Assembly (NCBI GenBank): GCA_033297075.1
Contig: MU858233.1
Span: 1-64,000, forward strand
From: Rhypophila decipiens
Taxonomy: Eukaryota; Ascomycota; Sordariomycetes; Sordariales; Naviculisporaceae
Length of the DNA stretch: 64,000 nt
Reading direction: 5' to 3'
Shown: positions 25,162 through 37,292 of the stretch, piece after piece
Numbering within the stretch: the first letter of the stretch is position 1
Layout: each line of letters opens with the position of its first letter
The notes under the pieces: generated by a model
What the model saw: only the letters and a program-made list of their open reading frames with translations
Told to the model about the DNA's origin: nothing
The model's database searches: none
Made by a program: the position numbers and the translations under genes

Positions 25162-28100
25162 CTTGAAAATGTATTTGTTTCTTCCCTTTGCTGTGTGAAT
25201 GGTGATGTAATAGCTTTCGGAATTACTGTCCTTGTCGTATGGAGGCAAACGTCGAGAGACGGTTTCTTGGACCCTGTCGCCTACCGCAAGAACTGCGGAG
25301 GTCGAGCTCGAGAAAAGAAGGGTCGTTGCTGCAAAGTGCTGTGTGGGTGGTGGGTTCGGGGAGGTGCTGGGGAAGAAATACAATGCAGGAAAGCCCAGAG
25401 CCAAGAAGGGCGGGCAAGCTCGTGTCCTTTTGAAAGGGTCTGGCCGGAATAGCAGTCCAGATGCGAGTGTGGGCAGCTGAGGTCCAACTTTAAGAGGTCC
25501 GGGTATTTGGGTGAAGATTGATTTTACCAGGATATATAATATGCCGGCTTTTGGAAGGTATGGCGAAGGTTGCCCTTTGTTGTGACCCTTGATGGAATGC
25601 CGCCAGCCTAACAGCGCACTGATGATTGGACCGTCGAGGTACCTGCGTTCGGTCTGTATCCTCGAGCCGTGAAGAGGAAAATATGGCGAAAATTGGTAAT
25701 GTTCTGACTAAGACTTCGTTGGAGATTCGAAACAAGAAATAAGAGAGAGGCACAACAGCTGAGTTTTGTTTGACCTTGGTTGTGTAGCCCGAAACCAGAT
25801 CCGAGTAAAAGAGAAGGGACCAAAGATTGGGGTGGTCAAAATGTTGGAAAGAGGCAGTCGCCTTTGTACCAATACCAGCTGTGTGTGACCTTCACGATAT
25901 GCTCTCCCTTGTTTAATATTTCGCCGTGACACAACGCGGGGCGCTAGGCAATGCAAGGAGAGTGAAGTGAAAGCGATCAATGGGAGGGGATCTACAAATT
26001 GGTCTCAACATGTGCATGCGGACGGGGACCAGCTCTTTACATATATTATTTCATATCACCGGGCTCTGGGGCGGCCGGTCCCCTTTTGCTGTGGACGTCA
26101 CGGTTGCCGAAGACGCTGGGATAGATGATGGCTGGTCCGATGGAGCAGTGGAGAAGAGGGGCCTGGCCTTCTGAGTCCTTGTCTCCTTGGGGGCATGGTT
26201 GCACCGAATCGGTGGCTTGCTCTCAAGCACAAGATCCGTTGGATCTCTGGATTGGCTCACTCCTGGCTCTTGGCAGAGGATCGTTTTGGGTCAAATTCTA
26301 GGCAACTTATTTTCCTTCATCCCAATTCCCAAAACTCACGATAGGATCGTGGCGTCCTTTTCTAAAAATTCGGTTGGGGTGTTACAAGATGAGGAATCAC
26401 GCCGGGCAAGATGTTACTCAATCGGGGGCAACGCTTGCCTCCCCGCGTATTCTCTTTTTTGACATTCCTTCCCCTCCAGGCTGTCAGGCGGCGTCTTCAG
26501 GCCTCGACCTTTTGACTCGCCAAATTCAAGCATATCTGAGTTCAAGCCTCCCGTGCCCCGAACTTGGAAAGTGTCACTTCTAGCGGGCCTCACCCACGGA
26601 TTTCCGTAGTGTACTCGTCTGTTGGTTCCCCTAGGCCTAGACCGTGAACTCAAACAAGCTCAATGCAACTTGCAGGACACTGTGCTGCCCGAGTGCAACT
26701 TGCAACCGTTTTTTGATCAGCAGGGCAACTTTACCCGGTGCCGCCTGCTTCAGTTCAAGTTCATACTACTTGTAGATATTATCACGATATTTTCTGGCAC
26801 CGGGTTGTCTAGATAGAACTCCTCCACTTCTTCATGTTTCACGCACTGGACTTCTCCATTGATTTGGCTAATAACTTGATCCCGACGGAAACATCATGCC
26901 TGATGGTTCTTTTGCGCATAAATATTGCTGATGTCCGTATTCGAGGAAGGCAGTGTTGATGATGGCCCCACAGAATGCACTTGATGTCCAAACATGGGAA
27001 TCGTCCTCCGACCTAGCGACCTAGAGCCGAAGTCCAGCTCCGAGAAGATCTTAGTGCAATAGGGTGTCTCAATTGAAATCACGATTCTTTTCGTGGGGTT
27101 CCTTTTGGAGCTACTCCGTACGTATTATCCAACCTAAAATGGTATCCCACCCACGTGCTATGGTGGTCATCCCGGTGAGCTCTTCCGTGCTGTCCAAAGC
27201 ATCTGCAACGGTGCAATATCCCTCATCGTGCACGTTATCTGTCCTGGCTTGTTTATTTGCTGGAAACCACTCACGAAATCGTAAGTCCATGATTTTGAAG
27301 CCCAGATTTGCGCACAGGTTTACCCCTGTTCACGCCCGTGTTCCATGTTGAGCACCGCTGCGGTTGCCCTGTAGACAGCAACTGCAGTTGTCCCTGCCAA
27401 GACCCTTCAAATGGGTCTCTGCCAAGACCTTTTTTTGAACGACTTCAAACTGCAGGCCTGTCACCTGTGCCGTCAAACATGAACATTTCCAATTGAGCGG
27501 CGCTTCCAGGCCGCTGACGCGGATCAAAAGCTTAGCTCTGAGTACCGCCTGGGCTGGTATCCGTAACCTGTCAGCTTTTGAACCCCAGATGCTCTCCTCG
27601 AAATCTCGTATTGCAGGCGGCACGGTGGGAACAAGATCCTCGCAGTGGAATGGCATGATAGCTGCGTATAACCGCGTAAGAGACATACGTAACCAAATCC
27701 CATGGGACATGTACTGCACTGTTATGCTGCGAAGCTTAGAGAGCATCACAGCCACAACCGCAGATTGTTGAAAGCAATGCAAAAAAACGGACAATGCTCT
27801 CAAAGGAAAGGTTGTCGAGGGCGCAGAGATACAATTGAGCTTTAACCCAAGAGAATCAAGGACATTCTGTGCCTTATTCGATCCAGTGGCGGTGTATTTT
27901 ACCGGCTCTTCAGGACGAACGAACATGGCAAAGAAGCCGAGTCCCACCGCTAGGACAGCGTCTCAAGAGGTTGTGTCACAATCGCTTGTTTCGCATCATG
28001 ACCCACGCCGTCTCGAATTTCAAAAAAGCTCTTGTTCTCGACCGGGAGCGGAGCTTAAACTTGGTGGCTTGGCATCTGGGGCTGCCCCACGAGGCCGTTC

Positions 28101-28434
28101 AGATCAGGGGATTGGCACTTGGCAGATCTGTACGGCGGGTGCCGAGCCAGTCAGGGGGGACGGAGCGAGAAGCTTATCCAAAAAAGAAGTGGAACCTTAT
28201 CGTCTGGTCTGTGCATCATCTAGACATCGAGAAACGTCAACTTGAACCGGGTGCAGCGATTTTTTTGCGTTTCGTGATACGATGCAACTAAAAAAGGTGT
28301 TACGTGCTCTACACTAGTCGAAGGGAAACGACGCCCGCCGTGACCTTTGCCCGATCACTCGTGCGCACCCACGCGACCCTGTGACGCCTCAACATTGACA
28401 CACAATTTGGATGGGGGGAGAGACTCGATAATCC
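25162..28434. other. 3.3-kb gene-free interval
   Basis: It separates the type I membrane protein (leftward) from GPI2 (rightward), so it should hold both promoters. Open frames at 27330-27947 (minus) and 27835-28291 (plus) lack domains and overlap one another. TACTCCGTA occurs at 27112-27120. Otherwise nothing was recognised. Confidence 0.45.
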
Positions 28435-30116
28435 ATGGCCCCCCCTTCGGGCCTCCACCAGTCAGCCATCCCGTCCGATTTCGAGCCGGGTTCGTTCCCG
28501 CCTCTGGTCCGCTCGTCCACCGTCCCGGCGAGCCTACAGACGCACCGCGCCGACCCCTCTCACCTAGCGCCCGAAGATGCATTCACGTCCTTCTCCCCGC
28601 CCCGACGCACGGGAATGTTTGAGACCGGTGGTAGTGGTTTAGGGAACGACGTGCGACCGAGGCGCATTCGTCGAAACAATGACGGCAGTCGGAGCAGGAG
28701 CCGACGCAGGAAACGGTTCCAAAAACTGCTCTGGGTGAAGCAATCTTGTACGCGCTTTCTCTAACTCACGGTCTTGGTCCTACGTCAGTTGCCGCTCACA
28801 CTTTTCTCTCTCTGCCAGACCCAGACAACTATACCGACCAAGCGACCTTCTTGGAAAACCTACAGCGCAACCCCCGCGTCCAACCGTACGATTTCTGGCC
28901 TCTCGTGGCGGATTCGACCGTGATCGTGCAGCATGTCTGCTCCGTCATCATCTTTATTGTCTGCTTCGTGGGCATCTTTCAGGAGCGCTTGGGTCCTGTG
29001 TCGGTCGTTGGCTGGAGCACATTCGCCACCTCGATAGGGTGGCTGTTGTGGGATTTTTGGGTTGGGCAGGAGAGCCAGGCAAGAGAGGCCGAGGCGGATA
29101 AGCTGGCGAGAACGAGAAGCCTGAGCGACGGCCCGAGCTACAGAGAGCAGCGTCCGGCTCTTCGGCAGGACACGGCGCACCTGGGAATACACACACCCAA
29201 CGCCAGCACCACGAGCTTTTCCAGCGTGTCGAATCTGCCCTCGGCAGCAAGCTCGAGCATCAACCTCTTGCAGGAGAATGCCCATCGACCGTATGCTTCA
29301 CCGGGATATTCCAATGGCCCAAATGGAAGCAACAGTCTCTTGATCCCAGGCCACGCGCATTCGAGGTCCGTGAGCTCGGTGCATTCAGTCGCCTCGCAGA
29401 CGAGCCATGCACGAGCAGGGTCTGCCGTCGAGACGGAGGAAGAGTTCAGACATCGGATCAACACGCACAACCCGCAGGGCAAGGGGAGAGCGTACCTGCG
29501 CATAGGGGCCGTGAAATCCGCCGTACTCATCTACTTTACCCTCTTGGGACTCTCGCCGATATTAAAGTCCCTGACCCGCTCGACTTCATCCGACAGCATC
29601 TGGGCCATGTCGTTCTGGCTGCTGGCTATTAATATCTTCTTCTTTGACTACTCTGGGAGCTGGGCGCCCGGTCTACACAAATTCCCTGTCGCGTCGTTAT
29701 CGACGAACGCGGCGTTGATGGCTTCGACTGTGCTCGCGAGTCGACTGCCTTCTACCGGCCAGGTCTTCAGCCTGACCTTGTTCAGTATCGAGGTGTTTGG
29801 ACTGTTCCCAGTGTTTCGCCGTGCTGCGCGGCTACGGAGCTGGCGGTATCATGTGATACTTACGACGCTTCTGGTGATGGGCGCCGGGGGTGGGGTTGGC
29901 ATGATACTCGGGGCGCCGGAGGAGGCGCACGCGGGGTTCCCTCTGCCGTGGAAGAACGGGCTCGTCGGCATCGTGGTGGGCTGCCTGATTGCTGCGCTTG
30001 CTATGGGCGGGTGCAGCTGGTGGCTTATTGGGTTGCAAAAATACAAGAACGAGATATACGGGCCGTGGGACCCTGCGAGGCCGATTATCATCAGTCGGGC
30101 GCATTATGAGGATTAG
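28435..30116 (+). CDS. GPI2: GPI2/PIG-C subunit of the GPI-GlcNAc transferase
   Basis: Two exons: 28435..28747 and 28819..30116, about 536 aa. The 71-nt intron (donor GTACGC, acceptor GCCAG) joins to give the conserved block LLWVKQSYPDNYTD, which marks the start of the Gpi2 domain. The N-terminal 80 residues are Pro/Ser/Arg-rich and disordered. The membrane domain has several hydrophobic helices, starting with VIVQHVCSVIIFIVCFVGIF and ending with a C-terminal pair before WWLIGLQKYKNEIYGPWDPA. A fungal Ser-rich insert of about 150 residues interrupts the domain between the second and third helices. By family knowledge this ER-membrane subunit takes part in the first step of GPI-anchor synthesis, GlcNAc transfer to phosphatidylinositol. 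The nearby CFEM protein is a likely GPI-anchored client, but the linkage is probably coincidental. Confidence 0.92.
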
Positions 30117-30470
30117 ATGTTTGTTAATGAAATTGGTTTTATGTTTTTCACTTTCCATTGTTCATATGTGATACAAACGTTTACCCATGTGTGAAGTGTT
30201 TGTTGATGTCCTCGATCATATTGGTATCTCATATCTCAGAATTGATCTCTAATGGTTCCCTCTATCCCTGGTATCCGACCCTCCATTATAATATAATAAA
30301 CCAAACCCACAAAAAAGAAACACAACACAAGAAAACTGTTCAACGTCGATATTGACAAAGTCTGGTATCCAAAAAATCCCTTTTATCCCAAGCTCCCAGA
30401 CGGCCAAACAAAAGCAATTAGAAATCCTTCCCCATCCTTCCCAACAAAAGAAAGTCCTGGACTCCCGAGC
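30117..30470. other. convergent 3' spacer GPI2 / RTA1-like
   Basis: A 354-nt AT-rich spacer between two convergent stop codons. It carries A-rich runs such as AATATAATAAA near 30290-30300 that could serve polyadenylation. No gene is seen. Confidence 0.5.
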
Positions 30471-31551
30471 CTAAGCAGTCAAGTCCCCATCACTAGCACC
30501 GCTCTTTTCCGCCCTAGCATCAAGCACCACCGTCTCCCCTCCAAGATTCTTCTTCTTCCCGAAACCCCCATCCCCCTCCATCATCTCTCGAAAGCAAACA
30601 GACGGATGGAACGCATTAAGCGCAAAACAAGCAACAATAATCATGACCCCCTCAAACCCAATAAACAAATCCTGCCGTCCCATCAGTTCGCCCTCCCATC
30701 CACCACTCAACTCTGCCACTCTAAAAACCGACCTCCAGAAAATACAAATCGTCGATAGCGCCAGAGCCCCCAGCAATCCCTTGAACAGCCATGAATTTCG
30801 AGTCTTGAGCGCGGCATCAGATTGGTCCAGCGCCATGGACGATCCGAGATTCCTGTTGCGCGTGTAGACCCGGACGGCGAAGTCAATGGAGACGGCCATG
30901 AAGAATAAAAGGGTCACGACCTGGAATGCTAAGCCGGCAATCATGATGTTGTCGCCTGTTTCTATCGGGTCTCCGTTGTGGGATGCTATGCTGGCCATGG
31001 CGCCGCCTACGGCTTGGAGGATCAGGGATATTACGTCGCAGGGGATGAACTAAATTATTGGTCAGTATGCGCTGGGCTGGATGAGAGAGAGAAAGGCTAC
31101 TCACAACCCTAGTATACATCTCCGGCCGAATCCTACTATTCTCGGGCCCAAAGACGTAGACGATCCGCCTCAGACACAAATAAATCCCCGCGGCAAGAAA
31201 AGCAGGGGCAATAGTCAAGCAGCAGATCTGCATCAGGAACCCGTTCTCGTCCCACGGGTTCTTCCAGCTCATCAGGCGCCCTGCGTAGCCTAGGATCTCG
31301 AGGATCACGCCCGACACAAAGGCCACCGTGAAGGCTGTGCCCCGCCGGGTGAGCGCGTAGGTTGCTGCGAAGCCCAGCAGGGAGAGGCCGAAGAGGGCGG
31401 CAAAGGTCGCGTTTGCGGGTAGGGACATGGGGTACATGTAGAAGGTTGGGACTTGGGAGCATGTCTGGTCGTCGGTGGGGTTTTTGAAGCAGTACTCCCC
31501 CCAGCCTCGGTAGCCTTCTGGGGGTGGGGGTTCTTGATGATCGGAGGACAT
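30471..31551 (-). CDS. RTA1-like seven-helix membrane protein
   Basis: Two exons: 31551..31105 and 31049..30471, about 341 aa. The 55-nt intron has donor GTGAGT, branch ACTGAC and acceptor TTTAG, and lies between complete codons. After a short Pro-rich N-terminus, about seven hydrophobic helices are visible (for example ATFAALFGLSLLGFAATYAL and MIAGLAFQVVTLLFFMAVSI). Family blocks include EILGYAGR, the APAFLAAGIYLCL helix, FIPCDVISLILQAVGG, and the late RSVFRVAELSGGWEGEL followed by FIGFEG. By family knowledge, RTA1/RSB1-type proteins include a sphingoid-base efflux factor and 7-aminocholesterol resistance proteins. The substrate here is unknown. The C-terminal 40 residues are charged and probably cytosolic. 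Confidence 0.88.
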
Positions 31552-34500
31552 ATTTGTTTTTTTTTGTAGTCTTTGTTGTTCGACTGTTGTGGTTGAGGTT
31601 TAAGCTGAAAACTCGCGGATGGATGGACCGGGAATAATAACCTGGCTGAGAATGAAAGAGTGGGATCCTCTAGGTAGGTTGTCCAGCTGGGATTCCTGGG
31701 AATATATGGAAATAAATAAATACTGAAGATTCTGGAAGTTGTTGTTGTTCTTATGGGTCGTTGTGGGGATGAGGAAAAAGAATGATAACGGGGGTGGAGT
31801 TGTTTGCAAGGTGAGAGTCAGGTAGGGATGGTCGAGATATTATATATATCAGTGGGAATACTGATACCTATCCGTACACCTATCAGACTCGAGGATGTAT
31901 AAAAGCGGCTGAAGGGGAGGGTAGCAGGCCGTGTGTGGGCTGCGTGCCCGAGGCGGTGGCTTTGGAAACTCGTTTCCCAGTGGGAAGACTACCTTGTCGC
32001 TGACGTACGTACGTATCCTGCAGGGAGTGAGCGGCTTTGCGAAAGCGAAAGACCCAGCCAGGCCCTGTGTTTACAAACTGTGGAACTCGAGAGATAGTTA
32101 TTGAGAGCCGAGTCGATGCTTGACATCGGAAATAAGTACGGTGAGGCAGACTTGTAAATTTTGATCAAGCCAAACTGCTCTAGTTGACCGACGGCAACAG
32201 CGAAAAAGATCATGACATCTCGTCTTGAGATACCTAGTAATGATGGTTGAGAAGCAACAATACTCAGTGAATGTCACCTCTGGAGTATCCGTAATTAACA
32301 CCAGCTTTGGTGTCGAGGCAGGCTGAGCTGTTCCCGAGATGGCCAAGGCCGTGGAAGCAAGACAGAAGGAATAAAGGGGAATTTCAGCGGGACCAGTCCG
32401 AGAGCGAGAACAAAGAAAAGAATTAGAGCTGGTCCCTGAAATCCCATCACGGTAGGGCCAATTATCACCGAGATTATCACATCCCACGACCCACCGGAGC
32501 TCCTCGGACTTGACCCTCACTGACAGGGACCGCGTGGTTGTTGTTTGGGGATATTTGGGCGCCGAATGGGTCTTCGACACAAAGCCTGCAGGTTCTGGGT
32601 GAACGAGATGGTGGCTTACGTTTCCCTTCCCCCTGACAATTCCAGGGAGCGAGCGCTGGCAAGCCTCTCGCTGGGAGTGGTATTCTCGTCGGATGGTGGC
32701 ATAGCCTTCCGTGAGGCTCGACCGCTAGTTGACTGTCAGATTGACGCGAAACTCAGGTCCAATCCCACGGTCTCGTCTGTGTTTCTTTTGACGTCGTCAG
32801 CGCCAAGATCAAAGCCGCAGCCTCAGCTTTGCTTCAACTGGTAACCTCGACGTGCTGAGATGGCCCAACGTTGACTTTAAAACCTCTTGAAGGACTTTTG
32901 TGTGTTTGGTGGTTTTCATGTCGATGAGACCCGAGTGGGCTTAACTTTAACCTATGTTCTCTTTGTCTTGGGATATTATCGATTCTCCAGAAAATGACAG
33001 TCAAGGCTTGCAATACAGTACAATACTGAGTTATGCATGAATCGTATTGTATCCGTACACAGTACAAAGTACCCGATTACCTGGACAGAATTCCAGAAAA
33101 GGACGACAATCCAAATACAGAAGCATCAACATGAAAGTTCCAGATCAGTTTATCAACAAAGGGTGGGTTACACGTACAATCTGCCAGATTACCAAGTAGA
33201 TGCAGGGCAGCGATATCCATACAGTCCTCGGAGCTCGGCCATGGTAACATGAATCATCCCGATTCCGATCCCGACTTGGCACCGGTGTGGGACGGGATGG
33301 GATCCACGCTCCGCTGGGCTGATTTAAACTTTTATCGGTCCGCCTTATGAAATGTACAGGTGCTTGTTCAAAGCTTTTTGGCCTGGTTTGTATATGTATG
33401 TACAGTATTCCGTCGGCCCAACTCCATATTAACCTGACGATGTTTGAACAAGTCAGAATTCTATTCAACTCCACAAGCACAAAGCGGACCATTGAACCCC
33501 AACAATGGATATGACAATGGGTTCGTTGATGTTATTAATACCATATCCCAAGTATGGGACATCAGCAAGGCAAGCGGTAAACTCTGCGATTGGGATAAGC
33601 TTGCGACGACTTGCAGAAAATGGCGTTTTCCACGTGTGATAATACCGCGTACGTGAACCTATGGAATAGCTTCATTCATCACGCAGAAAATCATCACCGC
33701 ATTCTTGCATGTTTTCTTCCTTTTCCCAGAAAGTATATGGAGCCTGGATTCTGATGCCGTTGGGTGGATGTAATCATCACACCGGCGGAAACCCCATTAA
33801 CGGCTGTGTTGTAACCCACTAATCTAGAATCCATGTGTTCCTCTTGGTCTCACCACACACATTACGCAAGCTTGTCTTACTTGTAGTCTTATATAAGAGG
33901 CGTGGTAGACCTTGGCATGTAAGGTAGGTTGGATATCCGTAGTTTCTTTATCAAGAGAATATACATCTTTTTTTCCGACAAAGACGAACAAGCACATGGC
34001 TCTGACTGGATGGATGCATATTATCATATAAAGATATGTATAGAAGGCTCAAGCATATCCTCATTGCTAAAGTGTTACTTTTCAGTGTCATGATATAATA
34101 GACCAGATGGCCGTAGACCAATAATGTGCCTCAGCTCGTGGGTAGGAATAGAGAGTGAAACAAAAGAACCTTTAATGAAACCACTGAACTATACGGCCAA
34201 AAGATGACATACATACACATCACCGAAAGGCGTGCTCGGCTCAGTGGTATATATGGATGGATGGATGGCTCCGCCCAACAACCTTTTATTCAGTTAGCTA
34301 GAGCGATCCTGCTATGACCCAAATATATCAGCAATTCCCTCCAGAGTTTCCAGCGAACAAGCAGGCTGCTATATCGCGACGGCCATGACGGGATCTTTCT
34401 TTCTTAGAGACAATGTTAATTAGAGTAAAACAAATAAAACATAAAATAACAAAAACATAAAAAAAACATTTACATTTGACACCATGATGATTCGAACTCA

Positions 34501-35215
34501 CGACCCCGAGTTGTAGGAGACAAGTCCGCACGCAGTCCAAAGCAAGCCTAATAGACAGCACGGGAAGTGAAACGATTACCAATTGCGCCAAGTGAGCTTG
34601 GTGCTGGTGTTAAAATACAGCGATTCTAAAACTCTTAATATCCTGTGACCGGTCCGTTCAATAGGCGCCCTATGGAGGCCTTTTCCATAGTTTGAGTACG
34701 TCTGATATCTCGAACTGCGTGCGATCAGAGCAAACACAGTGGAAGCAGTCACATGCATTTACATCACAAAACAAGCGAAAGCAGGAACGAATCAAAAGTG
34801 AACTGAAATCATGGTCTTGCCATGTCATGTATTCTCCTGGTGGTGGTATATACCTTCCTTCTCTCTCTCTCATGTTTCCCATGTCCTCCTCGACACTATT
34901 ACGTATTAACCACTTTTGTTTGTACAGTACAATATCCCTTGATTCCATATCAAGTAAGGTATATATTTCGTTCTCTCCCCATTCCTACATCGTCGATATA
35001 TATAAAGGAAAAAAAATAAAAGCCAAAAATTTGAAAAAAAAAAATTGAAAGAGTCACACCCATAAATGCTACCCAACCAAGTCCGTGTTATGCTAAATGC
35101 GTATGTATGTGTGTGTGCCTTTCGTAAGGATCGTGAGAATCAGAATGATTTTGAATGAGAAAAAAAAAAGGAAAATGCTTTGTATAGAGACTGTTTATGT
35201 TTGGCTCATGCTTGA
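31552..35215. other. 3.7-kb gene-free interval
   Basis: It holds the RTA1-like promoter on the left and the CFEM gene 3' flank on the right. A short ATGG tandem microsatellite lies around 34253-34267. Open frames are short and domain-free. A tRNA-like T-loop on the minus strand near 34480-34600 does not fold convincingly. Confidence 0.45.
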
Positions 35216-37292
35216 TCACAAGATGGCAGCAATGAGACCAGCAGCAGCGACCGCAAACCCAACACCAGATCCGGTACGGCCCGCACCAGCAGTGACGATG
35301 GGTGGGAACGCCGCAGAGGACGAGGGGAACAGGCCACCAGTGCCGGTAGGCGCGGGAGTGGTGAAGAAGCCGCCGTCGCCGTTGGTGGGCACCAAGTCAC
35401 CACCACCAGGCCCGGTGACGATGGGAAGAGCTGTGGTTACAGGGATGACGTCGACGTCGCCGCCAGTGCCGGTTGTGAAGCCGAGCTGGGGCACGGTCAG
35501 GGTGGTGCTCAGGGTGGTGGTTGTGCTCGAGCTGGGGATGATGGAACCCAGAGAATCGGTGCAGGGAACAACAGTGGTGACATCGAGCGTGACCGTGGTG
35601 ACAACTGAGATGGTCGGGGTGGCAGTGGCAGTGATGTACGTGGTGACGGTGGCATCAGTGGCAATACCGGGGTTGGCTCCCATGTAAGGGGCGCAGATGC
35701 CCTGGATGAAGATGACGGCCTCGGAGATGACGTCGTCCGACTCGCCGTGGGCGTAGAGGCAGTTGAAAACGTTCTTGATGAAGAGGGTGTCGGGGCAGAA
35801 GCAGGCGGCATCCGAGTTGTCGGAGCAACCAACGCTGAAGAGGAAAGTGTTCAGGCAGGAAGGAACGACGCTGGGGCAGGGCAGGGTCTCGATGGGAGCG
35901 ATGGACGTGACAGACGCAGGCGGCTCGACCACAGTTCCGGTACCCGGGGTCGTGGTGGTGCCAGGGGCAGGCTGAGTAGTCGAGTCACCTCCGTCAACAG
36001 GAGGATTGACAGGAGGCGTCTGGACAGAGGTTGGGCCGGTGACAACCGAGGTGAGGGTCGAAGTGACTGGGCAGATGGTGGTCGAGGTAGCAATCGTGAC
36101 CACGGTCGTCTTTACACCACCGTTGGGGCATTCGGTGACCTCGGGCGCGCAGCTGGTGATTGTCGAGGTGAGGGTGGTGAAGAGGGTCGAGGTAGTATCA
36201 AAGGTAGTCACATAGGTCGTGGTGGATGTAGTCTCCAAAGTTGTGCCTGGAGTGGTGCCCGGCGTGCTGCCAGCGCTTGTTCCGGGAATGGTTCCAGGGG
36301 TGCTGCTAGGGGTGCCAGGAGTGCTGCCAGGGGTGGTGCCCGGTGTGCTGTCAGCAGTGGTTCCAGGGGCAGTGGTGCTCGAGTTGGGGAAGATGAACGA
36401 CGACGAAGGAACCGGCTTGACGCTGCTGGTCTCGGATGTGGTGCTTCCAGGGGCAGTCGAGGAGCTTCCAGGAGCAGTCGACGAGCCTGGCGCCGGTGTT
36501 GTCGAAGTCGAGACAATGCCTCCAGAAGTGGTGTCTTGCGAGGGAGTTGAGGCACTCGTCTGGGAGGAAGGCGCGGTCTCAGTGGTCGAGGTGGTCTCAG
36601 TGGTCTCGATGACAGGGGGAGGAGTGCTGGTGGTGGACGTGGTCGTGGCCGTGGTCGTCTTGGGAGGCACGGTGCTAGAAGCAGTACTGCAGTCAAACGA
36701 CACGGTGGGCACCTCAATGCTGCAGACTGGCTTGGGCTTGTTGGGCTGGGGAGGGTAGACGATGGTCACGTTCTTGGCACCGCCGCACTGGGTGTTGATG
36801 ACTGTGGTACCAGTCTTTTTGCAAAAGTTGCGGTGCTTGCACTTCTTGCCATCAGGCATGTCGTAGTGGAACTCGAGATCGCAGTCGAACTCGGGCTTGA
36901 CGTGGATGGAACCAAGCGAGAACTTGTCTACCTTGGGCCCACAGCCGAAAGAAGGAGACTGGTTCTTGTCCGGTTTGCAGATACCACCGATCGACTTTCC
37001 TCCGGTACGACGGCCGAACCGCCCACCCGGCGCTCCCTGGTTCGCAGTCCAGCCATTCCAGAAAAAGTCCTTGTACTGCTGGAATCCACCGCCCGGGAGG
37101 TCGTCAAAGGCAAACCCTGGCTTTTGCTGATCCGTACACTTGTTGTCCGTGTTGGCTGGGCATGGGAAGGGCGGCGCATTTTTGAACTATTAAAGCTGTC
37201 AGAAGATGTATCAGTGGTAACCTGAAAGATACAACACGTACCGTAGCAGCTGCGCTGGAAGCAAGCGCTATAAGAGTGATGGAGTACTTCAT
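35216..37292 (-). CDS. GPI-anchored CFEM-domain cell-surface protein
   Basis: Two exons: 37292..37242 and 37186..35216, about 673 aa. Exon 1 is exactly the signal peptide (17 codons, MKYSITLIALASSAAAT); the 55-nt intron has donor GTACGT and acceptor AATAG. A Cys-rich N-terminal domain of about 120 residues follows (CPANTDNKCTDQ, GGICKP, FGCGPK, FDCDLEF, KCKHRNFCKK). A very long Thr/Ser/Pro/Gly region then carries PGTTPGSTPG-type repeats and is probably O-glycosylated. The CFEM domain is at about residues 453-515: Cys in LPC, PSC, VGC, AACFC, FNC and GIC, giving seven rather than the canonical eight. The penultimate consensus Cys is replaced in FNCLYAHGESDD. The hydrophobic C-terminus after TGSGVG fits a GPI signal. 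By family knowledge CFEM proteins are wall or membrane proteins, some heme-binding. That role is only inferred here. Confidence 0.85.

Noticed and set aside
27330..27947. 205-aa minus-strand open frame
   Set aside because: Composition looks random, with no domain and a competing plus-strand frame at 27835-28291.
34480..34600. tRNA-like sequence on the minus strand (GTTCGAATC, GGCGCAATTGGT)
   Set aside because: The T stem and acceptor stem do not pair and no consistent anticodon arm forms; at most a strongly decayed relic.
35747..36550. 267-aa plus-strand Gly/Arg-rich frame
   Set aside because: Antisense to the Thr/Ser/Pro repeats of the CFEM gene, which produce long low-complexity frames on the opposite strand.
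28435..37292. Possible functional cluster of GPI2 with GPI-anchored CFEM
   Set aside because: They are separated by an RTA1-like gene and more than 3 kb, and GPI2 is housekeeping; proximity alone is not evidence.
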